A DNA stretch of 47,090 bases from Bacilli bacterium. Lineage in GTDB: Bacteria > Bacillota_I > Bacilli_A > RFN20 > CAG-826. The stretch spans positions 1-47,090 of the forward strand of contig JAGCCQ010000041.1 of the NCBI GenBank assembly GCA_017651565.1. The letters are read 5' to 3'. Shown piece after piece: positions 7,075 through 14,926 of the stretch (its first letter is position 1; each line of letters begins with the position of its first letter). The position numbers and the translations under genes are program-made. A model generated the notes under the pieces. The model was not told the origin of the DNA, did not search any database, and worked only from the letters and a program-made list of their open reading frames with translations.

Positions 7075-7329
7075 TTAGATTTCTCGTGCCAATTTATTAA
7101 GTCTTCTTGCTAAACTTAACGCAACTTTCTTTCTCATAGGCACTTTATCTTGTCTCCTTACCCTACACCAGTCTGCGTAGTGATAATAATTACCATTGTA
7201 TAAATAATGGATGTCTAATACTTTCCACCCCATACTAGTTGTTTCTCCTATTTGTAAATCGTATATTGTTTTTCTAGGTCTTAATAATATATCTCCGTTA
7301 TTCTTTTGATATGTTACTATAATTTCCAT
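7075..7329 (-). CDS. Small phage protein, last late gene
   Basis: The 84 residues are basic and aromatic, with a W-K-V-L-D-I-H-Y-L-Y segment and an Arg/Lys-rich C-terminal helix. No family is recognised. Its ribosome binding site (GAGGGGTG) is the 3' arm of a short hairpin (7339-7353), so translation may be controlled by RNA folding. It is the last gene of the late block before the early control region. Confidence 0.6.
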   Translation of the reverse strand: MEIIVTYQKNNGDILLRPRKTIYDLQIGETTSMGWKVLDIHYLYNGNYYHYADWCRVRRQDKVPMRKKVALSLARRLNKLAREI

Positions 7330-7338
7330 AATATCACC

Positions 7339-7353
7339 CCTCTTTCAAAGAGG
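7339..7353 (-). promoter_or_regulatory. RBS-masking hairpin
   Basis: CCTCTTT and AAAGAGG flank a single base, giving a tight stem of five to six base pairs on the minus strand. Its 3' arm runs into the GAGGGGTG ribosome binding site of the gene starting at 7329. Confidence 0.5.
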
Positions 7354-7371
7354 CGTATTATATCATATTTG

Positions 7372-7812
7372 TTATCTTTTTACAATATTTTTCCAATAGC
7401 AATATAGTTTATCGTCTTTTGCGTCTTCGTCATTTAACCAGTCTTTTGCTAGTCTTAATGCTAATTCTTCGTTTTCTACTACTAAGTCGTTATAATCGTT
7501 ATACATCATATTGCTAACAACATAAAAATCTACACCTTCAAAGTTATATCCTAAACCAGTCATAGCGTTAGTAGTTTGTTCCATAGTCCAATGTTCTCCT
7601 ACTGGCTTCATTTCACTTACCCACTCTTTCGCCATTTCCTTAGTCAGTTTCTTTCCATAAGCAAGTTCATATAATTCTTGTTTATATCCTTCATAAATGT
7701 CTGGATGACTTTCTTTTAAATCATAAATAAGTTCTTCCAACATATCTCCTAATCTTTCCATTTTACTAGTGTCTTTGCTCTCCCCTATTTTATCTATATA
7801 TTGTTTTAACAT
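7372..7812 (-). CDS. Conserved-type phage protein, 146 residues
   Basis: A mostly helical acidic protein with a distinctive central stretch, P-V-G-E-H-W-T-M-E-Q-T-T, followed by a segment rich in Tyr and Asn and an E-L-A-L-R-L-A-K-D-W-L helix. Similar proteins are, from memory, common uncharacterised genes in gut phages of Bacillota, often beside the next three genes. The role is unknown. Its place after the lysis and tail genes allows a virion-associated or late accessory function. Confidence 0.65.
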   Translation of the reverse strand: MLKQYIDKIGESKDTSKMERLGDMLEELIYDLKESHPDIYEGYKQELYELAYGKKLTKEMAKEWVSEMKPVGEHWTMEQTTNAMTGLGYNFEGVDFYVVSNMMYNDYNDLVVENEELALRLAKDWLNDEDAKDDKLYCYWKNIVKR

Positions 7813-7814
7813 TT

Positions 7815-8207
7815 TTATTTTTCCTTTCTCATATTATTATTTGTACCGTCATCGGTAGTTTGTGTTGTGGTTGCTGGTATTGTATTTGCTTTAGGACATA
7901 TTCTATCTTGTATTACAAACTGTCCGTTAGTATACAACGAATTATCAGAGCCATACATAATTTCGTAATTTCTTCTCTTTTGTAATTGTGAACTATAGAC
8001 TGTGTTTCCAGCCTTACATAGTACTGGTATACTTACCCCGTTAACTTGTATCATTACTGGTAAATTAGCGGTAGCGGTAGCATTACAACATATTACAAGT
8101 CTATAACAACCCGTATTGTCTAATGTTTTAATTGCTCTATTAGGCACTAGTACAACAGTCGTATCTGTAGTAGTAGCACTAGAACAATAAATGGTATTAC
8201 AATTCAT
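7815..8207 (-). CDS. Small Cys/Thr-rich beta protein, possible virion decoration
   Basis: From ATG 8207 the protein has 130 residues, starting MNCNTIYCSS, rich in Thr, Val, Ala and Cys, with the alternating pattern of a beta-sandwich up to about residue 105 and a polar Thr/Asn tail. I choose this start because AAAGGAGG lies five bases upstream and because the longer frame to 8234 would run through an intrinsic terminator. High expression signals suggest a structural or decoration protein. The family is not identified. Confidence 0.65.
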   Translation of the reverse strand: MNCNTIYCSSATTTDTTVVLVPNRAIKTLDNTGCYRLVICCNATATANLPVMIQVNGVSIPVLCKAGNTVYSSQLQKRRNYEIMYGSDNSLYTNGQFVIQDRICPKANTIPATTTQTTDDGTNNNMRKEK

Positions 8208-8224
8208 ATAAACCTCCTTTCTAT

Positions 8225-8252
8225 TAAAAAACACGACTTATTAAGGTCGTGT
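8225..8252 (-). terminator. Intrinsic terminator
   Basis: Minus-strand ACACGAC (8246-8252) and GTCGTGT (8231-8237) form a 7-bp stem with an 8-base loop, followed by a U run (8225-8230). It lies directly upstream of the gene starting at 8207. Confidence 0.85.
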
Positions 8253-8277
8253 ATAAGTCAACCTCTTTAAGAGGGAA

Positions 8278-8853
8278 TTAGTATAGTCCGTTGCAACAAG
8301 AGCCACATCCTTGATAGCAAGGTGGGTTTAGATAATATCTTCCTTGTGCATTTAAGATTTCACTTGTTTGATTATTAATTGCATTAGTTAACATAGCAGT
8401 TTGATTTGCGTTAGATAAACTATCTCGTAAATTATTGTTAACTTCTCTTAGGTGGTCTATAGTTTGCTCATTGAATAAGTTAGTTATAGTAGCCGTTTGA
8501 GTTTGTATTAAGTTACCAATTCCAGCCACACTATTAGATAATTGATTTGATAAGTCTTTGATTAAAATAGCGTTATCGTATTTATTATTTAATACTGTGT
8601 CGTTAACCATAGCAATTTGATTTTGAGTTTGTCTAGAGTTGCTATCTTGAGTTTGATTATAAAGGCTGGCTTGAATATCGGCTAAAGACAAAGCAGTTGC
8701 AGTATTACCATTTCCAAAACCGAAGCCATTTCCAGACAAACCAATTAAGAAAATAAATAATAGAATTATTAAGCCTACGCCACCAAAACCGTCATTACCT
8801 TTAGTCATCGCTAAGACATCAGCAGCAGATAAACCTCCACTCATATTTTCCAT
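8278..8853 (-). CDS. Membrane-anchored or virion-associated phage protein
   Basis: The 191 residues begin with a Gly-rich stretch and a hydrophobic segment (G-V-G-L-I-I-L-L-F-I-F-L-I-G, about 26-41). A long Gln/Asn-rich helical region (about 60-165) with coiled-coil character follows, then a C-terminus with Cys pairs (CYQGCGSCCNGLY). The pattern is familiar from uncharacterised gut phage genes, but no function is established to my knowledge. It follows an AAAGGAGG site and is closed by the terminator at 8225-8252. Confidence 0.65.
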   Translation of the reverse strand: MENMSGGLSAADVLAMTKGNDGFGGVGLIILLFIFLIGLSGNGFGFGNGNTATALSLADIQASLYNQTQDSNSRQTQNQIAMVNDTVLNNKYDNAILIKDLSNQLSNSVAGIGNLIQTQTATITNLFNEQTIDHLREVNNNLRDSLSNANQTAMLTNAINNQTSEILNAQGRYYLNPPCYQGCGSCCNGLY

Positions 8854-8884
8854 ATATCCTCCTTTCTTTTATTTAACACCGATG

Positions 8885-9103
8885 TTACCTATTTTTATTT
8901 ATCATACCAATTACGTTTTGTAATTGGTCTTTAGATATATTGTTTTTATTGCAGTAGTCCGCTATTGCTTGAGCCTTTTCGTTATCAGTCTTCATTTGAA
9001 ATGTATTTAACAATTCTTTTTGACTCGGGTTTAGCATACTCATCATCATTGACATAGGGTTTGTTGCTTTCCCTATTTGTGCTATTAGATTTTGTAGGTC
9101 CAT
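8885..9103 (-). CDS. Small Met/Gln-rich helical protein
   Basis: The 72-residue protein has a Met-rich N-terminal part (P-M-S-M-M-M-S-M-L-N-P) and a three-helix C-terminal part (K-A-Q-A-I-A-D-Y-C-N-K-N-N-I). GGAGGAGA lies about nine bases upstream of ATG 9103, supporting this start, so it overlaps the upstream gene by 119 bases in another frame. Similar pairs (coiled-coil protein followed by a Met-rich small protein) recur in related phages as far as I recall. The function is unknown. Confidence 0.65.
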   Translation of the reverse strand: MDLQNLIAQIGKATNPMSMMMSMLNPSQKELLNTFQMKTDNEKAQAIADYCNKNNISKDQLQNVIGMINKNR

Positions 9104-9458
9104 TTATTTTCTCCTCCAATTCCTTAATTTTGTTTTCTAATTCAAGTATCTTTTCATCCTTCTTATCTTTAGGATATGTTTTAACCACATCCCACTTAAT
9201 CAAACTGCCGTCCACACCTTTTAAAATAGCCTTATTATCGTTTATAAAGAACGTTTTGTTAGCAACATATAAATTATCTACTTCCTCGTTTTCGTTAAGC
9301 ACACGCCACTCTACGAGGTCTTTAGATGTATTTTGTGCTTGATTAGTGTTAATAAAGTTGTTTACTGGCGTTTGATTTTGATAATTTCTTATAAGATTAT
9401 CAATTTCTTCTTTTTGTTTCGTTAGCCTATCTAACATAAAATTAGAACTGTTATACAT
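8985..9458 (-). CDS. Coiled-coil structural-type protein
   Basis: The 157 residues have an N-terminal helix (L-D-R-L-T-K-Q-K-E-E-I-D-N-L-I), an Asn/Gln-rich linker and a small beta module (about 48-90, V-E-W-R-V-L-N-E-N-E-E). A leucine-heptad coiled coil (I-L-E-L-E-N-K-I-K-E-L-E-E-K-I) and a polar tail of about 40 residues follow. Its last 119 bases are read in two frames. A virion or tail accessory role is plausible; the family is uncharacterised. AGGAGGAAAT precedes the ATG. Confidence 0.65.
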   Translation of the reverse strand: MYNSSNFMLDRLTKQKEEIDNLIRNYQNQTPVNNFINTNQAQNTSKDLVEWRVLNENEEVDNLYVANKTFFINDNKAILKGVDGSLIKWDVVKTYPKDKKDEKILELENKIKELEEKINGPTKSNSTNRESNKPYVNDDEYAKPESKRIVKYISNED

Positions 9459-9471
9459 ATTTCCTCCATAT

Positions 9472-9521
9472 AAAAAGAGAAGTTACCTAATTATTGTTTT
9501 AAAATAACATCAGCACTTCTC
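9472..9521 (-). terminator. Terminator-like hairpin before the coiled-coil gene
   Basis: Minus-strand GAGAAGT (9515-9521) and ACTTCTC (9477-9483) close a long loop and are followed by five U. The loop holds a minimal open frame ATG-TTA-TTT-TAA preceded by AAAGGAG, which raises the possibility of leader-peptide attenuation. Confidence 0.6.
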
Positions 9522-9540
9522 CTTTCAAGTTTAGAGTAGC

Positions 9541-9578
9541 AAAATAAAAAAGAGATAAACTTTCACATTTATCTCTTT
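9541..9578 (-). terminator. Intrinsic terminator, possibly bidirectional
   Basis: A perfect 11-bp stem (9549-9559 with 9568-9578), an 8-base loop and a T-rich run on both sides. It overlaps the stop codon of the HTH gene at 9577. Confidence 0.88.
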
Positions 9579-9816
9579 ATTTTTCATTTAATAATTGCGT
9601 TTTAACAACTTCTAATTGTCTGTAATTTTCATATTTAGTTTTTAAATTACTAATCGTTCTCGATACTGAACTATAACTAAGTGATACATCCATAGATATC
9701 TTTACTAAGGTATCATCCTTTAAATATCTATCTAAGATATCTTTTTCACTATTAGATAATTTAACTTTACTAATAAAATCATTATAGATAACATCTAAAG
9801 ACAACGCTTTCTTCAT
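9577..9816 (-). CDS. HTH DNA-binding protein (sigma-70 region 4 / LuxR-like)
   Basis: The 79 residues contain a region-4-like helix-turn-helix: L-S-N-S-E-K-D-I-L-D-R-Y-L followed by L-V-K-I-S-M-D-V-S-L-S-Y-S-S-V-S-R-T-I. I choose ATG 9816 because GGGGG lies eight bases upstream. It is alone between a consensus promoter (9915-9943) and a strong terminator (9541-9578), so it is an independent unit. It is a good candidate for a late-gene transcription regulator. Confidence 0.75.
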   Translation of the reverse strand: MKKALSLDVIYNDFISKVKLSNSEKDILDRYLKDDTLVKISMDVSLSYSSVSRTISNLKTKYENYRQLEVVKTQLLNEK

Positions 9817-9914
9817 ATAATACCCCCATATCACTTTTAATGTATCAAAGATTATATAGACAATTATTTCAATTTTATGTCAAAAAATTGCTATACTCCC
9901 CACAAAATTGAGAT

Positions 9915-9943
9915 ATTATAAACACCATTATAGTTTTTGTCAA
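9915..9943 (-). promoter_or_regulatory. Consensus sigma-70 promoter
   Basis: Minus strand TTGACA (9938-9943), a 17-base spacer and TATAAT (9915-9920), identical to consensus. It starts immediately after the U tract of the terminator at 9945-9970 and drives the small HTH gene at 9816. Confidence 0.92.
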
Positions 9944-9944
9944 T

Positions 9945-9970
9945 AAAAAAAGTAGAGATTTCTCTACTTT
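9945..9970 (-). terminator. Intrinsic terminator
   Basis: AAAGTAGAG and CTCTACTTT (9949-9957 and 9962-9970) form a 9-bp stem with a 4-base loop. On the minus strand a run of seven U follows (9945-9951). It ends transcripts crossing the structured region and the lysis genes. Confidence 0.9.
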
Positions 9971-9983
9971 GAAAGGAGACTTT

Positions 9984-10055
9984 ATGCCTAATCGACACCA
10001 TAGGATAGACATAAACATCAAAAATATCTACCCTACGCTATCGATTAAGCAATAG
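9984..10055 (+). CDS. Possible 23-residue leader peptide
   Basis: ATG 9984 is preceded five bases upstream by AAAGGAG and opens a 23-codon frame (MPNRHHRIDINIKNIYPTLS...) ending TAG. The terminator stem 9949-9970 abuts the RBS. A weak extended -10 promoter (TGC-TATACT, 9889-9897) points this way. It stands opposite to all neighbours and may simply be a by-product of the structured RNA region. Confidence 0.3.
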   Translation: MPNRHHRIDINIKNIYPTLSIKQ

Positions 10056-10300
10056 TACAAAACAACAAATCAAGTACTTATAAATATAGACAGATATACA
10101 CCTATCCAACTTTTCGTTTATAAGCACCATTGAATAGATAGAAAACTACTTTGCTCGTTATAAGTCTACCTATTATAACAATACGGTAGCGAGGTAGTTC
10201 GCTTGTAGTATTTACCATTATCACTATCTACTCAATGCTGCCTATAAGACAGCACTTGATTATATTCGAACTGTAAAAGTTGAGTTAGGGTTTCAACATT
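9986..10300. ncRNA. Candidate structured non-coding RNA region
   Basis: This gene-free stretch folds into nested long-range helices. Stem 10119-10141 with 10224-10246 has 20 of 23 pairs, 10068-10075 with 10254-10261 has 8 pairs, and 9989-9995 with 10041-10047 has 7 pairs extended by 9999-10009 with 10027-10037. Smaller stems are 10144-10157 with 10190-10199 and 10157-10163 with 10173-10179. A minus-strand transcript would end at the terminator 9945-9970. It may be a regulatory or virion-related RNA, or a DNA structure such as an origin. Confidence 0.55.
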
Positions 10301-10352
10301 TACATATTAAATATAACACTACTTTTTAAAAAGTTAATGATTTTTATAAAAA

Positions 10353-11039
10353 TTATTTTAAATATTGATTAGATACCCACTTATTTACATCTATTTTAGC
10401 CCAGCCGTCTTCAACGTAATAAACTTTTAATTTAGTTCCCTTAGGATATCCTCCTACTTTATCGTAGTTAGTTCCTTTACCGTTTCTAGCATATAAATAA
10501 CTTGCTGTGACTGTTTTTGTAGTTGGTTTATAAATATATGTTAAATAAGTTGTGTGTCCTTTTTTACCGTCACTAGGTGCTTTTAATGTATTAATACTAG
10601 CACTCATAGAATAATGTTCGTCTCCGTACCATTTGCGAGGTTTAGTATCTATATGGATGTTTCCACTAGCAACACTAGAATTGCCACATCTATAACCTAC
10701 TCCTCTATTATGAGATAAGTCTTCTAATGCCATACATACTTTATCACTAGGTATTCTGTTGCCTTTTTGGTCTTTAAACCATATATCACAAGCATATCCT
10801 TGAACGTGACTTCCTCCACCAGTTCCGCCTATTGCTTTATCGTGAGCAGCACATCTGTATCCAGAATAAATGTTACCAGCCTTAGCACCTATTTTATCCA
10901 TTACCTTTTCAAGCGTAGGACATAAATCGCTATCTATCTTAATGCTATGTTTCTTGCCACATTTACATCTAAACTCATTAGAATTAAAATGTGTAGTTAT
11001 TTGTTTACCGTCATAGTATCCGTAAGTTTTTACCGCCAT
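10353..11039 (-). CDS. Endolysin: M15 peptidase with SH3b domain
   Basis: The 228-residue enzyme has an N-terminal peptidase M15A-like domain. Zinc-site residues are visible as H78 and D85 in SHVQGYACDI and H129 in NIHID, with the typical S-G-Y-R-C-A-A-H-D upstream. A bacterial SH3 domain covers residues 175-228 (S-Y-L-Y-A-R-N-G-x-G-T-x-Y ... W-V-S-x-Q-Y-L) and should bind the cell wall. It cleaves peptidoglycan cross-bridges or stems to release progeny. It lacks a signal peptide and overlaps the holin stop by one base, so it depends on the holin for access to the wall. Confidence 0.93.
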   Translation of the reverse strand: MAVKTYGYYDGKQITTHFNSNEFRCKCGKKHSIKIDSDLCPTLEKVMDKIGAKAGNIYSGYRCAAHDKAIGGTGGGSHVQGYACDIWFKDQKGNRIPSDKVCMALEDLSHNRGVGYRCGNSSVASGNIHIDTKPRKWYGDEHYSMSASINTLKAPSDGKKGHTTYLTYIYKPTTKTVTASYLYARNGKGTNYDKVGGYPKGTKLKVYYVEDGWAKIDVNKWVSNQYLK

Positions 11040-11272
11040 TAATCTTCACCCTTTTCTACATCATTAGTATTTTCTTCAATTACTTCTGCTTCTGGCATAC
11101 CTACTAGCATAGATTTGATAAATGATATTAAACCAGCAAGTAAAGATGTACTAGCAACTGTTATCCAGTCTACATCTCCTAAAGTTGCTGCTGTAGTAGG
11201 TATTGAAGCAATTATTACTTCTCCTATTGTGTATAAGGCTCTAATTAAAGCCTTAATCATTTTTTCTTTCAT
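11039..11272 (-). CDS. Holin
   Basis: The 77-residue protein has two predicted membrane segments (about 12-33 and 36-56, the second A-S-T-S-L-L-A-G-L-I-S-F-I-K-S-M), a charged N-terminus and a strongly acidic C-terminal tail. This is the plan of r1t-type phage holins. It makes lesions in the cytoplasmic membrane and lets the endolysin, encoded directly downstream, reach peptidoglycan. The order holin then endolysin in a leftward late operon supports the call. Confidence 0.9.
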   Translation of the reverse strand: MKEKMIKALIRALYTIGEVIIASIPTTAATLGDVDWITVASTSLLAGLISFIKSMLVGMPEAEVIEENTNDVEKGED

Positions 11273-11281
11273 ATTATCCTC

Positions 11282-11557
11282 CTATTTTTTAAACTCGTTT
11301 TGTAATAGCGTTTCACAATATAATTTAGTTTCACTATTATATCCATAAGATAAATATTCGTCACACGCTTCTATTTTATCCCTTACTGGTATTCCTTCAG
11401 CCCATATAAGAGTTCTTAAAGTTGTCTTATTAATCATTTCTAGTCTGTTAGAATTGTTTTCATACATCTTATAAGCACTTATAATAAAGCCTACTATTGC
11501 AATTAAAATTACTACTAACTCTTTTCCCATTTTCAACTTTTCCAAAAGTTTCTTCAT
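11282..11557 (-). CDS. Single-pass membrane protein of the lysis cassette
   Basis: The 91-residue protein has an N-terminal charged stretch, one membrane segment (V-V-I-L-I-A-I-V-G-F-I-I-S-A, about 14-28) and a soluble C-terminal part with two Cys. Its position next to the holin suggests a second holin, an antiholin or another lysis accessory. The C-terminal domain is not one I recognise. AGGAGAG precedes the ATG. Confidence 0.65.
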   Translation of the reverse strand: MKKLLEKLKMGKELVVILIAIVGFIISAYKMYENNSNRLEMINKTTLRTLIWAEGIPVRDKIEACDEYLSYGYNSETKLYCETLLQNEFKK

Positions 11558-11568
11558 AATCTCTCTCC

Positions 11569-12436
<868 letters not shown>

Positions 12437-12444
<8 letters not shown>

Positions 12445-12784
12445 TAGGCTCACCAGTTTCTTCATTAGGCTCACTAGTTATTTCCTTTTTAATAGTAAAT
12501 GTACCAGTCATAATCGTATATATGTCTTCGTCAATTCCTATTTGTAAGTCATATAAATATTTGCCTATATCTACTGTTTTTGTATCACTAGGAGCAATTC
12601 TAACTTTGTATTTATCTCCTTCTTTTGTAATACCGTTTTCTAATGATTTTTGAAATGTATAAGTTGCGACATCAAGACTTTTTTTACAACTGAAATAACA
12701 AGTATCTAAATCTCCTTCGAAATCTTGTATTTCAAAAGTAAACGTTAAAGTGTCACCTCTTATTAGACTTAAATCTTTTTGCAT
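12437..12784 (-). CDS. Baseplate/fibre-associated beta protein
   Basis: A 115-residue beta-rich protein starting MQKDLSLIRGDTLTFTFEI, a strand pattern seen in small upper-baseplate-like or immunoglobulin-like phage proteins, with an acidic low-complexity C-terminus rich in E, P and T. I choose ATG 12784 over the GTG nine bases upstream because the AAAGGAG site is then about 10 bases away. It sits between the DUF859-like fibre and the collagen-like fibre, so a tail-tip role is likely, but the family is uncertain. Confidence 0.6.
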
Positions 12785-12875
12785 TTTCTTCACTCTCCTT
12801 TGCTACGTTAAATAAACTTCCTAATACTAGCCCTATGCTTCCACCTAATATAAAACTTAATATACATTTAATCAT
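12753..12875 (-). CDS. Tiny membrane protein, DUF3789-like
   Basis: A 40-residue frame from ATG 12875 with AGGAGG upstream. It encodes MIKCILSFILGGSIGLVLGS followed by a charged tail. One membrane segment with G-G-x-x-G-L is the plan of the DUF3789 phage family. Its last 32 bases overlap the next gene, and its tail encodes that gene's ribosome binding site. The function is unknown. Confidence 0.65.
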   Translation of the reverse strand: MIKCILSFILGGSIGLVLGSLFNVAKESEENAKRFKSNKR

Positions 12876-12883
12876 ATTTCCTC

Positions 12884-14926
12884 CTATATATTTGTTCCTA
12901 ATTGTGTTTGTGTTACTGATATTGTTGTATTTATACTTGCAGGGTTATTTATTGTTAATCTTAATGTTCCACTTTGATTATTAAAATTATATGTCAATAA
13001 ACTAGTTGAATTAGGGTCATAAGTAATCCCACTTATTTCATTTGCATTAAATACCCAACCATTTTCCCCACATAATATTATAAATTTTTGATATACATAA
13101 TTGGCTCTCGTTGCTCTTATTGTTATTATACTAGGGTTTAAATTGTTTACTATACTATCAATATTTATAGAACTATTAGCATTTATTGTTCCTTTATATA
13201 ACACTAATCTTTGTGGAGTGTCATCTATGACTGGAACTTTTACCCAATTAGTCCATATACCACCTGCTTGATGATATCTTATATATTTTGTTTTACTATT
13301 TACTCCAAACCACTCTTGAACACACCAATCACCATTTCCAGACCACGAATAACATTTTAATATAGCAACAGTATCATTTTGAGGTGCATTTGTTATATTA
13401 CCATTATTAAATAATGCTACTTCTTGAGAAGTTGCATAGGTTGTTCCTACCAAATTTAAATCTAATGTTTGTGTTATTAATGGAACAAATGTAGCATTTC
13501 CAGTTACATCTAATGTTCCGTCTATATTTGTATTTGCTAATTTACTATTTAATGCAACTTCAAAAGTATTAGAATATTCACTAACTTTTCCTATTGCCAT
13601 AGCAGTTCCGTCAGCACCCCAGTTAATTAATTCAAATGCTGTTCCTACTTCAGCAGTTTTACTGGTTGTTGTATAACTATCAATAGCGTCTATTTTAAAC
13701 TCCCACCCATAATTTTCGCTACAAGTTTCAGTTTTTGTTCCGTTATAAGAATAACCACTTGTATAAGTAGCAATAGCACTTCCCCAACTACTTGTTCCTT
13801 TTTGTCTCTTATATATTTTAAATGTTTTGCCATTTGCATTTGCATTGTTAATATTAGTTATACTTGCGGTATAAGTAATTGTTACCGTGCTATCATTACT
13901 TAATCTTTCGGCTTTAAATACACTTATATTAGGGTTAGCATAATCTGCTATAGATATAGTAGTTGTATTTGCCGTACTCCTATTTCTAGTATCAGTAGCA
14001 GTTACTTCAATGGTTATTGTTCCAGTATAATTTAGTCCACTAAATGTTACGTCATTACCATTTAATGTTTGTAATACATCATCCCCACTTTTTAATTTAA
14101 CTGCATAGTTCGTTATCGTACTTCCATAACTACCATTAGCACTACTTTGTACTCTTAAACCAGACTTTCCTTTAACATAAGCCCCATAAGTAGAATAATT
14201 ATTAGTTGTGTCATTTTTAGTTATACTAGGAGTACTAGGTTTTACACTATCTGGTATATACATAGTGTATAATTGATTTTCCGTTCCTATTGCTTCACCA
14301 TTAGAATATGTTACTAATGTAAATATAAATTGTCCGTTAGTAGTAGAACTTAAATATGTAGAATTACAAAAGTCCATTGGAACAGTGAATTGTTTTGATA
14401 AATCACTACCAAAGTCTATCCAGTCAGTTCTCTTTTCACCATATATAACTTGTAATTTATGAGTAAATGTATCAGCGTGTCTAGAAATTGTAACAGTTGT
14501 AGGGCTTCCGATTATATTTCCAGAAATACTTGATATCGTTGAGGCTCTAGGTATAGTAGACATAGTAACACTAGCACTAGCACTAGGTTGTGTATTACTA
14601 ACTATATAAGCACTAGCACTAATGCTAACATTATTTAAACTACCGTCTGCGTTATGATGAAATGGCCCTATTTTACCACTATATACTGTTACTGTTTGAC
14701 CTTTGCCTATACTAAAGTTAATTCTACCTAAAGAATAATTGTCATTTTGACCAGTAATACTAGCACTCTTTAAATAAGCACTATCATTATATGTTGTACT
14801 ATTTGTAGTTGCCTTAATTGTTAGGTTGATATATGAAGTATTGCTGCTAATGTCTACGTCTGTTTCACTAGCAGTAATACTTAATGAGCCACCAAATAAT
14901 TGTATATCTAATTTTAATTTTTTCAT
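12884..14926 (-). CDS. DUF859-like tail fibre / receptor-binding protein
   Basis: The 680 residues are Ser/Thr/Asn-rich beta modules: an N-terminal Ig-like pair (about 15-230), a fibronectin-like middle (about 235-420) and a C-terminal head. The order of segments (F-H-H-N-A-D-G-S, S-T-I-P-R-A-S, W-I-D-F-G, E-L-I-N-W-G-A-D-G-T-A-M-A-I-G-K) fits the siphovirus DUF859 minor structural family. The first residues MKKLKLDIQLFGG match an N-terminal peptide seen on several Bacillota phage virion proteins. It overlaps the hub gene by one base and is probably a host-recognition fibre. Confidence 0.85.
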   Translation of the reverse strand: MKKLKLDIQLFGGSLSITASETDVDISSNTSYINLTIKATTNSTTYNDSAYLKSASITGQNDNYSLGRINFSIGKGQTVTVYSGKIGPFHHNADGSLNNVSISASAYIVSNTQPSASASVTMSTIPRASTISSISGNIIGSPTTVTISRHADTFTHKLQVIYGEKRTDWIDFGSDLSKQFTVPMDFCNSTYLSSTTNGQFIFTLVTYSNGEAIGTENQLYTMYIPDSVKPSTPSITKNDTTNNYSTYGAYVKGKSGLRVQSSANGSYGSTITNYAVKLKSGDDVLQTLNGNDVTFSGLNYTGTITIEVTATDTRNRSTANTTTISIADYANPNISVFKAERLSNDSTVTITYTASITNINNANANGKTFKIYKRQKGTSSWGSAIATYTSGYSYNGTKTETCSENYGWEFKIDAIDSYTTTSKTAEVGTAFELINWGADGTAMAIGKVSEYSNTFEVALNSKLANTNIDGTLDVTGNATFVPLITQTLDLNLVGTTYATSQEVALFNNGNITNAPQNDTVAILKCYSWSGNGDWCVQEWFGVNSKTKYIRYHQAGGIWTNWVKVPVIDDTPQRLVLYKGTINANSSINIDSIVNNLNPSIITIRATRANYVYQKFIILCGENGWVFNANEISGITYDPNSTSLLTYNFNNQSGTLRLTINNPASINTTISVTQTQLGTNI

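Noticed and set aside
10260..10290. GTTCGAAT on the minus strand resembling a tRNA T-loop
   Set aside because: The flanking bases do not form a T stem, and no acceptor or anticodon arm can be built around it.
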